Assembly: GCF_019091455.1 (NCBI RefSeq)
Contig: NZ_JAGXJN010000007.1
Coordinates: forward strand, 159,447-223,446
DNA: 64,000 nucleotides
DNA from: Chitinophaga sp. GbtcB8
GTDB lineage: Bacteria; Bacteroidota; Bacteroidia; Chitinophagales; Chitinophagaceae
Direction of reading: 5' to 3'
A program made the translations under genes and the position numbers. This document shows, piece by piece, positions 51,163-60,102 of the stretch (position 1 is its first letter; each line of letters begins with the position of its first letter). The notes below the pieces were generated by a model. That model was not told the origin of the DNA, searched no databases, and saw nothing but the letters and a program-made list of their open reading frames with translations.

Positions 51163-51733
51163 AATACTAAATAGTGGTTACAGGTTTGGTACTAAATTGC
51201 TTTTCGGAATCATCAGATTGTTTTCCGGCTACCCTTTGCCGGATGCGGCCAGGCTGGTATTTTACCGGCCCGGTTTTTACGGAGATCCGGCCAAAAACTT
51301 TACACATAGAGCTATGCGCGGTCCGTCCGCGTGGTCAGTTGGCGACAGAGAGCTAATGGCAGCCTATATATCACGCATGAATGAATGTAATTTTTGTGTA
51401 AAGGCGCATAGTGCTGTTTCCGCCAAAGCTTATAACAATACAGCCATAGTAGAAGAGGTGCTCGCTGATTTAAAAATTGCGTCAATAGATCTGCCTTTAA
51501 AGGCAACCCTGATCATGCTGGGTAAGCTAACCCGGGAAAATTCGATTAATGCAGCTGACATGCGGGCTGTATTAGATTCAGGCGTATCTTCTGAGCAGAT
51601 AGAGGATGCCTTAGCAATTTGCTTTGCGTTCAACATTACCAACCGGTTAGCAGACGCCTTCAATTTTTATGTGCCCTCAGACAAAGCGTTTGACGCTGGC
51701 GCCAGCTACCTGCTAAAACGGGGATATGCCTGA
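51152..51733 (+). CDS. Carboxymuconolactone decarboxylase-family (AhpD-like) protein
   Basis: The start at ATG 51152 gives 193 residues; it is fixed by the strong Shine-Dalgarno sequence AGGAGG eight bases upstream. The redox motif C79-N-F-C82-x3-H86 (NECNFCVKAH) is intact, followed by the helices of the AhpD fold (VLADLKIASIDLPLKATLIM). Known relatives are annotated as peroxidase-related. It overlaps the small CMD-like gene by 11 bases, so translation is coupled. Confidence 0.88.
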   Translation: MRLEILNSGYRFGTKLLFGIIRLFSGYPLPDAARLVFYRPGFYGDPAKNFTHRAMRGPSAWSVGDRELMAAYISRMNECNFCVKAHSAVSAKAYNNTAIVEEVLADLKIASIDLPLKATLIMLGKLTRENSINAADMRAVLDSGVSSEQIEDALAICFAFNITNRLADAFNFYVPSDKAFDAGASYLLKRGYA

Positions 51734-51809
51734 CGATTGTTATTACCTGTAGTTTTTTCATTAGGAAAACCAATTTCTTTTTACTTTAGTACACACACCC
51801 ACGATATGA

Positions 51810-52358
51810 ATGACAGAATCCTCCGGATATAATGAGAAAGAATTGCTTCAACTGGTGGTGGAAGGAGATGAAAAGGCTTTCCGCAGCCTTTTTGAGCATT
51901 ACCGTAACAAAATATTCTCCATTGCCTACCGGATGGTGAAAACAACGGCCGAAGCGGAGGATGTGGTTTCCGAAGTGTTCATCAAACTTTGGGTGAACCG
52001 CCGGAAGCTGGCCGGACTGGTTAACTTCAATGCCTATATTAATACCATTACCCGTAACCACATCTTTAACCACCTGCGCAGGCTGGCCATAGAAGAGGCT
52101 TTTATAAAAGAGCTGCTGGCAGCTGATACCCCGCACAATGATACCTACCAGCGCATTGCCTATAATGAACTTAAACGGATCCTGGATGAAACCGTGAACC
52201 GCCTGCCGCCACGGCAAAAGGAAGTGTACCGCCTGGGCAAGCAGGAAGGGCTGCCCTATGGGGAGATTGCCAGCGAGCTGCGGATATCTAAGGAAACCGT
52301 TAAGTTCCACATGGGTGAAGCCCTCCGCACTATTAAGGCCAGCCTTTCACGGATCTAA
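51810..52358 (+). CDS. ECF RNA polymerase sigma factor (PUL 2)
   Basis: The product has 182 residues. Region 2 is AFRSLFEHYRNKIFSIAYRM and AEDVVSEVFIKLWVNRRK; region 4 is LPPRQKEVYRLGKQEGLPYG with the HTH IASELRISKETVKFHMGEAL. An imperfect TACTTTAG -7 box lies just upstream. It is followed by FecR, SusC and SusD, so it should switch on PUL 2. It is only distantly related to the PUL 1 pair. Confidence 0.95.
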   Translation: MTESSGYNEKELLQLVVEGDEKAFRSLFEHYRNKIFSIAYRMVKTTAEAEDVVSEVFIKLWVNRRKLAGLVNFNAYINTITRNHIFNHLRRLAIEEAFIKELLAADTPHNDTYQRIAYNELKRILDETVNRLPPRQKEVYRLGKQEGLPYGEIASELRISKETVKFHMGEALRTIKASLSRI

Positions 52359-52435
52359 TTTTTTTTTACCCTACCTACCCCTCCGCCCGTTTCAGGTGTC
52401 TGATAGTTATAGATACCACGTTAAAACAATTTTAT

Positions 52436-53593
52436 ATGGACGAACCTATGTCCAGGCTAAGCTGGTTATTTCAACGTTATGTGGAGGATGCCTGCACGGA
52501 AGAGGAGCGAAAAGAGCTGATGGACCTGATGAGCAGGCCGGAACATGCCGCAGCGCTTAACCAGCTGATAGCCGGCGTTATGGAAAATACCCCGGCAGAC
52601 CGCGAGATCCCTGCGGACAGGGCCGGTGAGCTGTTTACTGCTATTATAAAGGAAGCGGGAGAACGTACGCCCGTAAGAAAGCTTTTCCCGCTACGCCGGG
52701 TTGCCGCCGCAGCTATTATCCTGCTGCTGGCTGGAAGCGCCGTTTTTTTCTTCAGCAAAAGATCACCGGAAATCAAACCCTTGGCAGTAAGCAAGCAGCC
52801 AGATATAACACCCGGGCATGCCGGCGCTATCCTCACGCTCTCCAATGGCCGGCAAATAGTGCTGGACAGTGCGGGCAATGGCGTACTGGCCAGTGACGCC
52901 AATGTATCCATCATTAAAAAAGACGGGGCCCTTACCTATGCAGGGAAAAGCAATGAAGCTATCTACAATCATATTGCCACTCCTATGGGCAGGCAATGGC
53001 AGCTAACCCTCAGCGACGGCACAAAAGTATGGCTGAATGCCGGTTCCTCTATCCGCTACCCGCTGGCTTTCAGCGGCCATGAGCGGGCAGTGGAGGTAAC
53101 AGGCGAAACCTATTTTGAGGTAGCCCCTGATGCCGCTGCTCCTTTTATTGTAAGAACAGCCAGGCAGGAGATCAAAGTGCTGGGCACCCGTTTTAACGTG
53201 AATGCCTATACCGATGAACCGGTGGTGAGCACAACATTGCTGAACGGCGCGGTGAGCATTACTTCCGGTAATACCGGCAGGATCATAAAACCCGGCCAGC
53301 AGCTGAGCACACAATATGCCACCGGGGAAATAACCGTGCGTACGGTGAATGTGGACAATATAACTGCCTGGACCAGCGGGAAGTTCAGGTTTGACAATTC
53401 CGATCTAAAGACGGTCATGCGGCAGCTGGCAAGGTGGTATGATGTAGAAATAGAATACCGCAATGCCGTACCGGACCTCAAATTCGGCGGGGGCACTTAC
53501 CGGAATATCAACCTATCGGAAGTATTAGAAGTACTGGAATTAAACGGGGTACACTGCAAACAGGAAGGGAGGAAAATAATCGTTATGCCATAA
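52436..53593 (+). CDS. FecR-family anti-sigma factor (PUL 2)
   Basis: The product has 385 residues. A cytoplasmic helical region (WLFQRYVEDACTEEERKELM) is followed by a membrane helix at ~83-105 (VAAAAIILLLAGSAVFFF), the periplasmic FecR domain (VTGETYFEVAPDAAAPFIV, GTRFNVNAYTDEP), and a C-terminal DUF4974-type domain (DLKTVMRQLARWYDVEIEYR). It lies 77 bases after the sigma gene and should relay the SusC signal. Confidence 0.95.
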   Translation: MDEPMSRLSWLFQRYVEDACTEEERKELMDLMSRPEHAAALNQLIAGVMENTPADREIPADRAGELFTAIIKEAGERTPVRKLFPLRRVAAAAIILLLAGSAVFFFSKRSPEIKPLAVSKQPDITPGHAGAILTLSNGRQIVLDSAGNGVLASDANVSIIKKDGALTYAGKSNEAIYNHIATPMGRQWQLTLSDGTKVWLNAGSSIRYPLAFSGHERAVEVTGETYFEVAPDAAAPFIVRTARQEIKVLGTRFNVNAYTDEPVVSTTLLNGAVSITSGNTGRIIKPGQQLSTQYATGEITVRTVNVDNITAWTSGKFRFDNSDLKTVMRQLARWYDVEIEYRNAVPDLKFGGGTYRNINLSEVLEVLELNGVHCKQEGRKIIVMP

Positions 53594-53624
53594 GTCTTCC
53601 GGGGAACCGGGTACAAAAACAAGT

Positions 53625-53681
53625 GTTGTCCAAAAAAGGACCGGCAGCATTCGCAGTGCCGCCGGTAATGGATTGGACAAC
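53625..53681. terminator. Nested leader hairpin upstream of SusC (PUL 2)
   Basis: The outer arms GTTGTCC (53625-53631) and GGACAAC (53675-53681) enclose the inner stem CCGGCAGCA (53641-53649) with TGCCGCCGG (53657-53665). The inner stem has an A-C mismatch at its sixth pair, as in the PUL 1 leader hairpin. A run of six A residues (53632-53637) lies to the left. Confidence 0.45.
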
Positions 53682-53737
53682 AACAACAAAAACTCTGACA
53701 GAGATCAGTTATTCTTAATCCAAGCTATTGCAAATCT

Positions 53738-56700
53738 ATGCAATTAATTGCGCATCTAAAAAGGCCGCAACCACGACGGCTGTTCCAAAGTCAAACGCTA
53801 TTGGTAATGAAGTTGACAACCATTTTGTTGCTGGGCGCCTGTTTGCAGGTCTGTGCAAAAGGTTTTTCGCAAAAGGTATCCCTGAAGTGCGCCGATGCGC
53901 CTTTAACAAAGGCCATGGAGGAGATCTCCAGGCAAACGGGGTATGAATTCTTCTACCAGCAGGAACAAATGAAAACCGCTAACCATGTTACCATAGCGGT
54001 GAGCAATGCAGACCTGAAAGACGTGCTCTATGAGCTTTTCAGGAACCAGCCATTTACTTATGCCATTGCCAACAAAACGATCGTAGTAAGATCAAGGCCG
54101 CCCGCTCCGCCGGGAGGGCAGGCTGCTCCCCTGCCCCAGGACATTAGCGGTATTGTGAAAGACGATACCGGCGTGCCCCTGCCCGGCGCTACGGTAGCTG
54201 TGAAAGGGCTGTCAAAAGCCGTGGTCACTAATGCCAAAGGGGAATTCACCATCAGCGGGCTTGCCGCCGGGACCTATACGCTGAACACCACCTATATCGG
54301 TTACGCCACTACGGAAACAAAAATAACCATAGGCAGCAATGCCCCTGCAGCATTGAATATTGTGCTGCACCCGGAGGTGAAGGGGCTGGAAGCTACCGTG
54401 GTAGTGGGTTATGGCACTGTAAAGAGAAAGGACCTTACAGGCGCAGTAGGCTCTGTGAACATGTCTGATTTTGGGAAAGCGCCCGTTAAATCTTTTGACG
54501 ATGCGCTGGCGGGCCGTGTATCCGGCGTAGTAGTGTCAAGCAATGACGGGCAGCCCGGTTCCAACGCCAACATAGTGATCCGCGGCGCCGGCTCCGTTAC
54601 ACAGGATAATGCACCGCTGTATGTGATAGACGGCTTCCCCACGGAAAATGCCGATGCCAACTCCATTAACCCATCGGATATTGAATCCATTGATGTGCTG
54701 AAAGACGCCTCAGCCACTGCTATTTACGGTGCGCGCGGTTCAAATGGCGTGATCCTTATCACCACAAAAAAAGGGAAGCAAGGCCCCCCGGTTGTTTCAT
54801 ACAACGCGTATTATGGCTGGCAGAAAACACCCAAAAAGGTGAAGCTGATGGGGCCTTATGATTTCGTAAAATATGTGGGAGAGCTGAACCCCGCTATCGC
54901 GGATTCTGTGTACCTGAAGAACGTAACGCTGGAGGATTATAAGAACATGCCGGGACTGGATATGCAGGATTACGTTTTCCGCACCGGCCAAACGCAGAAC
55001 CATGATATTGCAGTGCGCGGCGGCAATGACAAAACCCGTTACTCCCTTTCCGGCAACTATAATAACCAGAAAGGCATTATCATCAACAGCGGTTTTAAGC
55101 GCTACCAGGGCAGGCTGGTGCTGGATCAAACGGTAACGGATAAACTGAAAGCAGGCATCAATGCCAACTACTCTTACAGCGAATCTTACGGCATCCCTGT
55201 TTCCGCAGCCAGCTTCTGGGCATCCGCCACTACCCTGTATTCCGTATGGGGCTGGCGGCCTGTTACCAGTATTGCGGGGCGTGACAGCACCGTGGACCTG
55301 CTGAACTCCTTTTATGATCCCACCAATGATATTGCCAACAACCAGGATTTCCGGGTAAATCCGCTGATCAATATCCAGAACCAATATACCCTCAATAAGA
55401 CAGGCAACCTGATGGTGAATGCCTATACAGAATACGCCTTTACAAAACAGCTTACCCTGCGGGTAGCTGCAGGTATTACTACCATCAGCAATGAAACAGA
55501 TGTATTCAATAATTCAAACACACAATCCGGCAGCAAGTGGAACGCCAGCGGCGTTAATGGCAGCATTACCTTTAAGCCCGTTTCCACCTGGCTGAATGAG
55601 AATACGCTTACTTACAGAACCACCATCCGCAATGATCATCACCTCACGGTACTGGGCAACATTTCTGAACAGGGCAACAAGAATGCATGGCGGCAGTTCT
55701 CTGCCACGCAGGTGCCTAATGAGGATATGGGCATAGATGGGCTTGACCTGTCCACCACTTACACGACTGTTTCCTGGAGCTCCCGCTGGACAATGGCTTC
55801 AGGCCTGGCAAGGGTGAACTATGATTATAAGTCCAAATACCTTTTCACAGCATCATTGCGTGCAGACGGGTCCTCCAAATTTGCAGCAGGAAATAAACGG
55901 GGTTACTTCCCCTCCGCCTCTGCAGCATGGCGCCTGAGCAGCGAACCTTTTATGCAGCGTTTCAAAGCCATATCCGATGCAAAGCTGCGCATAAGCTATG
56001 GTACATCCGGCAACAACCGCGTGGGTGATTTTGCTTACCTGTCGCAGCTGCAGCTCACCAACCTCCAGTACTGGTATTCCTGGAATAACCAGGCCCCTGC
56101 CAATGGCGCTGTAACCACCGCTGCCGGTAATAAAGACCTTAAATGGGAAACCAACCAGCAAACCAATATAGGGCTGGACCTGGCCCTGTTCAGGAACCGG
56201 GTGAATATAACGGTGGACCTGTACAAACGCATTACCAGGGACCTGCTGCTGAATGCAGCCCTCCCCTATACCAATGGTGTTGAGAGCTCAACCGGCTTTA
56301 AGAATATAGGTAAGCTGCAGAACCAGGGGCTGGAGATCAGCTTTAACACCATTAATGTGGAGACGCGCAATTTCAGCTGGAACAGCAGCTTCAATATCAG
56401 CTTTAACCAGAACAAGATCCTGTCATTAACAGAAGGGCAAAATGCCATCCTTTACGGTTCCGGCACCTTCTTTAATACTACCCACTCATCACTGTTCCCT
56501 TATATATCCGCTGTGGGGCGGCCATTAGGTGAAATGTATGGATTGGTATTCGATGGGGTGTACCAGTTTTCTGACTTTGACGTTATGCCGGGCGGTACCT
56601 ATTTATTGAAGCCTGACATTCCCACTAACGGGGCTACCCGCTCAGCCATACGGCCAGGGGATATAAAATATAAGGACCTTAATGGCGACCTGGTAGTAGA

Positions 56701-57232
56701 TAACAAGGATTACACCATCATAGGCAGCGGCATCCCCATTCATACCGGTGGCTTCAGCAATAATTTCAGGTACGGGAACTTTGATCTCAACGTACTGCTG
56801 CAATGGTCTTATGGCAATGATGTGATCAATGCCAACCGGTACATCTTTGAAGGCGGTGTTGTAAACAATCCCAGCCTGAACCAGTTTGCTTCTTATGCCA
56901 GCCGCTGGACGCCGGATAATCCCAGCAATACCATGTACCGGGCAGGTGGCGCCGGCAATGCCGCTTACTCATCCCGCGTGGTAGAAGACGGCTCCTACCT
57001 GAAATTAAGAACCATATCCCTGGGTTATAACATACCGGAAGCAGCGCTGCAAAGGATCCATATAAAAAGCATACGCGTGTATGGTTCCGCGCAGAATATC
57101 TATACATGGACCAGCTACTCCGGGCAGGATCCCGAAATATCCTCCCGGCAAAGCAACCTCTCGCCCGGCTTTGACTACACGGGTTATCCCCACTCACTGA
57201 GCGTGGTGGCAGGGTTAAATGTAACATTTTGA
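53738..57232 (+). CDS. SusC/RagA-family TonB-linked outer-membrane transporter (PUL 2)
   Basis: The product has 1164 residues. An N-terminal extension leads to the signal sequence (KLTTILLLGACLQVCAKGFS). An STN domain (~50-110; PLTKAMEEISRQTGYEFFYQ), a CarboxypepD_reg-like domain (~135-215; VKDDTGVPLPGATVAVKGLS), the plug (DALAGRVSGVVVSSNDGQPG; IYGARGSNGVILITTKKGKQ) and a barrel ending VVAGLNVTF follow. Known: the STN domain permits FecR signalling. It pairs with the SusD gene 19 bases downstream to import the PUL 2 glycan. Confidence 0.96.
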   Translation: MQLIAHLKRPQPRRLFQSQTLLVMKLTTILLLGACLQVCAKGFSQKVSLKCADAPLTKAMEEISRQTGYEFFYQQEQMKTANHVTIAVSNADLKDVLYELFRNQPFTYAIANKTIVVRSRPPAPPGGQAAPLPQDISGIVKDDTGVPLPGATVAVKGLSKAVVTNAKGEFTISGLAAGTYTLNTTYIGYATTETKITIGSNAPAALNIVLHPEVKGLEATVVVGYGTVKRKDLTGAVGSVNMSDFGKAPVKSFDDALAGRVSGVVVSSNDGQPGSNANIVIRGAGSVTQDNAPLYVIDGFPTENADANSINPSDIESIDVLKDASATAIYGARGSNGVILITTKKGKQGPPVVSYNAYYGWQKTPKKVKLMGPYDFVKYVGELNPAIADSVYLKNVTLEDYKNMPGLDMQDYVFRTGQTQNHDIAVRGGNDKTRYSLSGNYNNQKGIIINSGFKRYQGRLVLDQTVTDKLKAGINANYSYSESYGIPVSAASFWASATTLYSVWGWRPVTSIAGRDSTVDLLNSFYDPTNDIANNQDFRVNPLINIQNQYTLNKTGNLMVNAYTEYAFTKQLTLRVAAGITTISNETDVFNNSNTQSGSKWNASGVNGSITFKPVSTWLNENTLTYRTTIRNDHHLTVLGNISEQGNKNAWRQFSATQVPNEDMGIDGLDLSTTYTTVSWSSRWTMASGLARVNYDYKSKYLFTASLRADGSSKFAAGNKRGYFPSASAAWRLSSEPFMQRFKAISDAKLRISYGTSGNNRVGDFAYLSQLQLTNLQYWYSWNNQAPANGAVTTAAGNKDLKWETNQQTNIGLDLALFRNRVNITVDLYKRITRDLLLNAALPYTNGVESSTGFKNIGKLQNQGLEISFNTINVETRNFSWNSSFNISFNQNKILSLTEGQNAILYGSGTFFNTTHSSLFPYISAVGRPLGEMYGLVFDGVYQFSDFDVMPGGTYLLKPDIPTNGATRSAIRPGDIKYKDLNGDLVVDNKDYTIIGSGIPIHTGGFSNNFRYGNFDLNVLLQWSYGNDVINANRYIFEGGVVNNPSLNQFASYASRWTPDNPSNTMYRAGGAGNAAYSSRVVEDGSYLKLRTISLGYNIPEAALQRIHIKSIRVYGSAQNIYTWTSYSGQDPEISSRQSNLSPGFDYTGYPHSLSVVAGLNVTF

Positions 57233-57251
57233 ACAACTAAATTATTTGGAG

Positions 57252-59138
57252 ATGGTAAGGATATATTGCTTACTGGTTATTATAACAATAGGTTCGCTGT
57301 CCTGCAAGAAATTCCTGGATACGAAACCCACTGATTTTTACACGCCGGATAACTATTACAATACCGCCGCACAGCTGCAGCAGGCATTAAATGAAGGTTA
57401 CGCCACGCTGATAAGGCCGGAGCTGTACGGACAGGTGATCCCTTTAAACTTTACTACCACTACAGATGAAGTGCTGACCAACCGTGCTGCTGACGGGGCT
57501 ATCCGCGGCCTCAGCTACACCTATGATGCCACCAATTCTTACGTGGCCAATATCTGGAAGTTTGCGTACATCGGCATCAACAACCTGAATGCGCTGCTGG
57601 ATAATATTAACAAGCCCGCCATGGACGAAGGCCAGCGCAATATCATAAAAGGGCAGGCATTATTCCTGAGAGGCTTTTATTACTTTATGCTCACCAGCAA
57701 TTACGGGGATGTGCCGCTGGTATTACATGTACCCGCCATTAATGAGGTAACCATACCGGCAGCATCGCAGAAAGACGTATACACGCAGATAGTGGCAGAC
57801 ATGAAAGCAGCGGAGGTTTTACTGAAAGATGTAAGCTCCGCTTCTCTTGGATACAATGATGTAGTAACCGTAACCGCTGTGCAGGCCATGCTGGCAAGAG
57901 TGTACCTGTACTGGGCCGGTTACCCGCAGAATGATGCCAGCAAATACAATGATGTGCTGATCTATACCAATAAGGTGATCAGCTCCGGCCTTCATGCATT
58001 GAACCCCGATTACAAACAGATCTTTATAAACCTTTGCCAGGATAAGTATGATGTAAAGGAAGACATATGGGAGCTGGGCAGCTATGGCGCTGCAGCCGGT
58101 ATTGCCAATAAATCAAATGACATCGGGAGCTTTGTGGGTATCCAGTCCAACTATGTGCCGGGCGACACTGCATCCTGGAATGCAGCCGGTTGGGTAGCTA
58201 TCACACAAAAATTATTTGACGCCTATGAAGTAGACCCTGCAAGCAGCACAACACCAAAGGCATCCTATGATCTGCGCCGCGACTGGAACTGTGGCAATTA
58301 CCGCTTTAGCGGCATTCCCAGAACAAAAACAATGATAAGCTCAGCCTGGCAAATGGGATCAGGAAAGATCCGCCGGGAATATTGCCCGGTCTATATCCGG
58401 ATGAACGGCACCTATAATATCAACTGGCCGGTGATCCGGTATTCGGATGTATTGCTGATGCATGCAGAAGCGGAAAACCAGGTAAATGGCGGGCCTACAG
58501 CAGCTGCATATGATGCGGTAAATAAAGTGAGAAGAAGAGGATACGGTATCCTGTACGGGAATGTGCTGCGCTCCATTACAGTAACAGACGGCGGTTCCGG
58601 CTACACCACAGCGCCGGCAGTAACTATCAGCGGCGGAGGAGGCGCAGGCGCTGCAGCCGTTGCCGTATTGGGAACAGGCGATAAAGCCGGAAAGGTAGTG
58701 GCCATCAACATTACCAGCCCCGGATCATTAACACTCACAGGCCCCTACTATTCTTCAGCGCCTGTTGTAACCATAGCAGCACCGGGTGGCAGCGGCGCCA
58801 CTGCCCTTGCTGTTGCAGCCATTACTTCGTCCACAGATGCAGATCTGCAGGCAGGCCTCAGCAAAGCAGGCTTTCAGCAGGCAATTCGCGATGAAAGGAT
58901 GCGGGAGCTGAACTGCGAAGCGCTGAGAAAAGCAGACCTGATCCGCTGGGGCAGTTTTGTGCAGGACATGCAGAACTTTGTATCCTATGCTATTTCCGCC
59001 GGTATAGGTATCACTGCCACGGGTAACCGTAATGGGATGATGGCAGCGCAGAATGTAGCTGCCAGGCATGTACTGCTACCCATACCATCCTACGAGCTGT
59101 CATTGAATCACGCACTGGTGCAAAACCCCGGCTGGTGA
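57252..59138 (+). CDS. SusD/RagB-family lipoprotein with an inserted Gly-rich repeat (PUL 2)
   Basis: The start at ATG 57252 gives 628 residues (a TTG two codons upstream is unnecessary). The lipoprotein signal ends in SLSC. SusD landmarks are FLDTKPTDFYTPDNYYNTAA, IKGQALFLRGFYYFMLTSNY and the final LLPIPSYELSLNHALVQNPG. Residues ~440-527 are an insert of two related Gly/Ala-rich units (VTDGGSGYTTAPAVTISGG; YYSSAPVVTIAAPGGSGAT) placed between helices that are normally contiguous. This explains the ~100 residues of extra length. The insert may form a small beta-structure used for surface binding. Confidence 0.94.
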   Translation: MVRIYCLLVIITIGSLSCKKFLDTKPTDFYTPDNYYNTAAQLQQALNEGYATLIRPELYGQVIPLNFTTTTDEVLTNRAADGAIRGLSYTYDATNSYVANIWKFAYIGINNLNALLDNINKPAMDEGQRNIIKGQALFLRGFYYFMLTSNYGDVPLVLHVPAINEVTIPAASQKDVYTQIVADMKAAEVLLKDVSSASLGYNDVVTVTAVQAMLARVYLYWAGYPQNDASKYNDVLIYTNKVISSGLHALNPDYKQIFINLCQDKYDVKEDIWELGSYGAAAGIANKSNDIGSFVGIQSNYVPGDTASWNAAGWVAITQKLFDAYEVDPASSTTPKASYDLRRDWNCGNYRFSGIPRTKTMISSAWQMGSGKIRREYCPVYIRMNGTYNINWPVIRYSDVLLMHAEAENQVNGGPTAAAYDAVNKVRRRGYGILYGNVLRSITVTDGGSGYTTAPAVTISGGGGAGAAAVAVLGTGDKAGKVVAINITSPGSLTLTGPYYSSAPVVTIAAPGGSGATALAVAAITSSTDADLQAGLSKAGFQQAIRDERMRELNCEALRKADLIRWGSFVQDMQNFVSYAISAGIGITATGNRNGMMAAQNVAARHVLLPIPSYELSLNHALVQNPGW

Positions 59139-59168
59139 TCCATTTTGATGAATCTTAAATAAAAACTC

Positions 59169-60077
59169 ATGAGAATATTAGCAGTCACTATCATCTTGTT
59201 AATGATGGCCTGTACCAAAAGGCTGGACGTTCAAACACCCTCCCTTGCTGTAAGCCTGGATGCCGCGCGCCTGGTAGCAGATACTTTTGTATATAAGCTG
59301 GGAGATACCACAAAATTCATGTTCAGCGGCAACGCTGCCAATATTGCTTTTTATGCCGGTGATGCAGGCCATGCGTATGATAACCGTAACCGCAACCTTG
59401 CATTGGGTACAACTATTTTATCATTTACCTCAAAGGCGGAGTATGGCACGCAAACGAATACACTGCAATTGCTGGCCACCAATAAGCTGAATGGCCTGGA
59501 CTCTGCCTCCGTAGTAAATGCCGCCTGGACGGACATTACAGACAAAGCCGCATTAGCCAGCAGCGCAACAGAAGTTAATTCAGGCACCATTAACCTGGGC
59601 GGCCTGGTGAGTAATGAAAACGATTCCCTGTTCATTGCCTTTAAATACAGCGGTATTACCGGCACCACGCAAAAAACCTGGACCATCACCAATTTCCTGG
59701 TAAGCAATGTGCTGCCGGATCTATCCTACACACTTTCTTCTTTATCAATGGACATCAGCTACTGGACCAGGTACGGCAATGTGTGGAACCCTGCCAATGC
59801 AAGATGGACACCCACCACCACGCAGCTGCGGATAATTGGCGGAGGCGGCGCCAGCCCAAGCAATACCAGCTGGATTGTGAGCAAGCCGCTGTATGTAGGA
59901 AGGGTGGCGCCCGATGTAAGCATCGCCCTAAAGAGCATTAACAATCCTGACCTTACAGGCTATAATTATAAATACACTGCTGAGGGCACCTACAAAGCCA
60001 CCTTTGTTACCTTCAACAATACGGTTGAGAAACAGGAAACAGTGGTACAGCAGTTCTATATTAAAGTAACACCCTGA
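59169..60077 (+). CDS. DUF5017-like surface lipoprotein (PUL 2)
   Basis: The product has 302 residues with lipobox MMAC after a short signal (RILAVTIILLMMAC). The section KFMFSGNAANIAFYAGDAGH and YDNRNRNLALG matches what I recall of DUF5017 proteins, which follow SusD in PULs and probably bind glycan. The C-terminal ~100 residues form a separate beta domain. The gene lies 30 bases after SusD and 25 bases before the lyase. Confidence 0.8.
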   Translation: MRILAVTIILLMMACTKRLDVQTPSLAVSLDAARLVADTFVYKLGDTTKFMFSGNAANIAFYAGDAGHAYDNRNRNLALGTTILSFTSKAEYGTQTNTLQLLATNKLNGLDSASVVNAAWTDITDKAALASSATEVNSGTINLGGLVSNENDSLFIAFKYSGITGTTQKTWTITNFLVSNVLPDLSYTLSSLSMDISYWTRYGNVWNPANARWTPTTTQLRIIGGGGASPSNTSWIVSKPLYVGRVAPDVSIALKSINNPDLTGYNYKYTAEGTYKATFVTFNNTVEKQETVVQQFYIKVTP

Positions 60078-60102
60078 TGCACTCACCATAAAACTATCTG
60101 CT

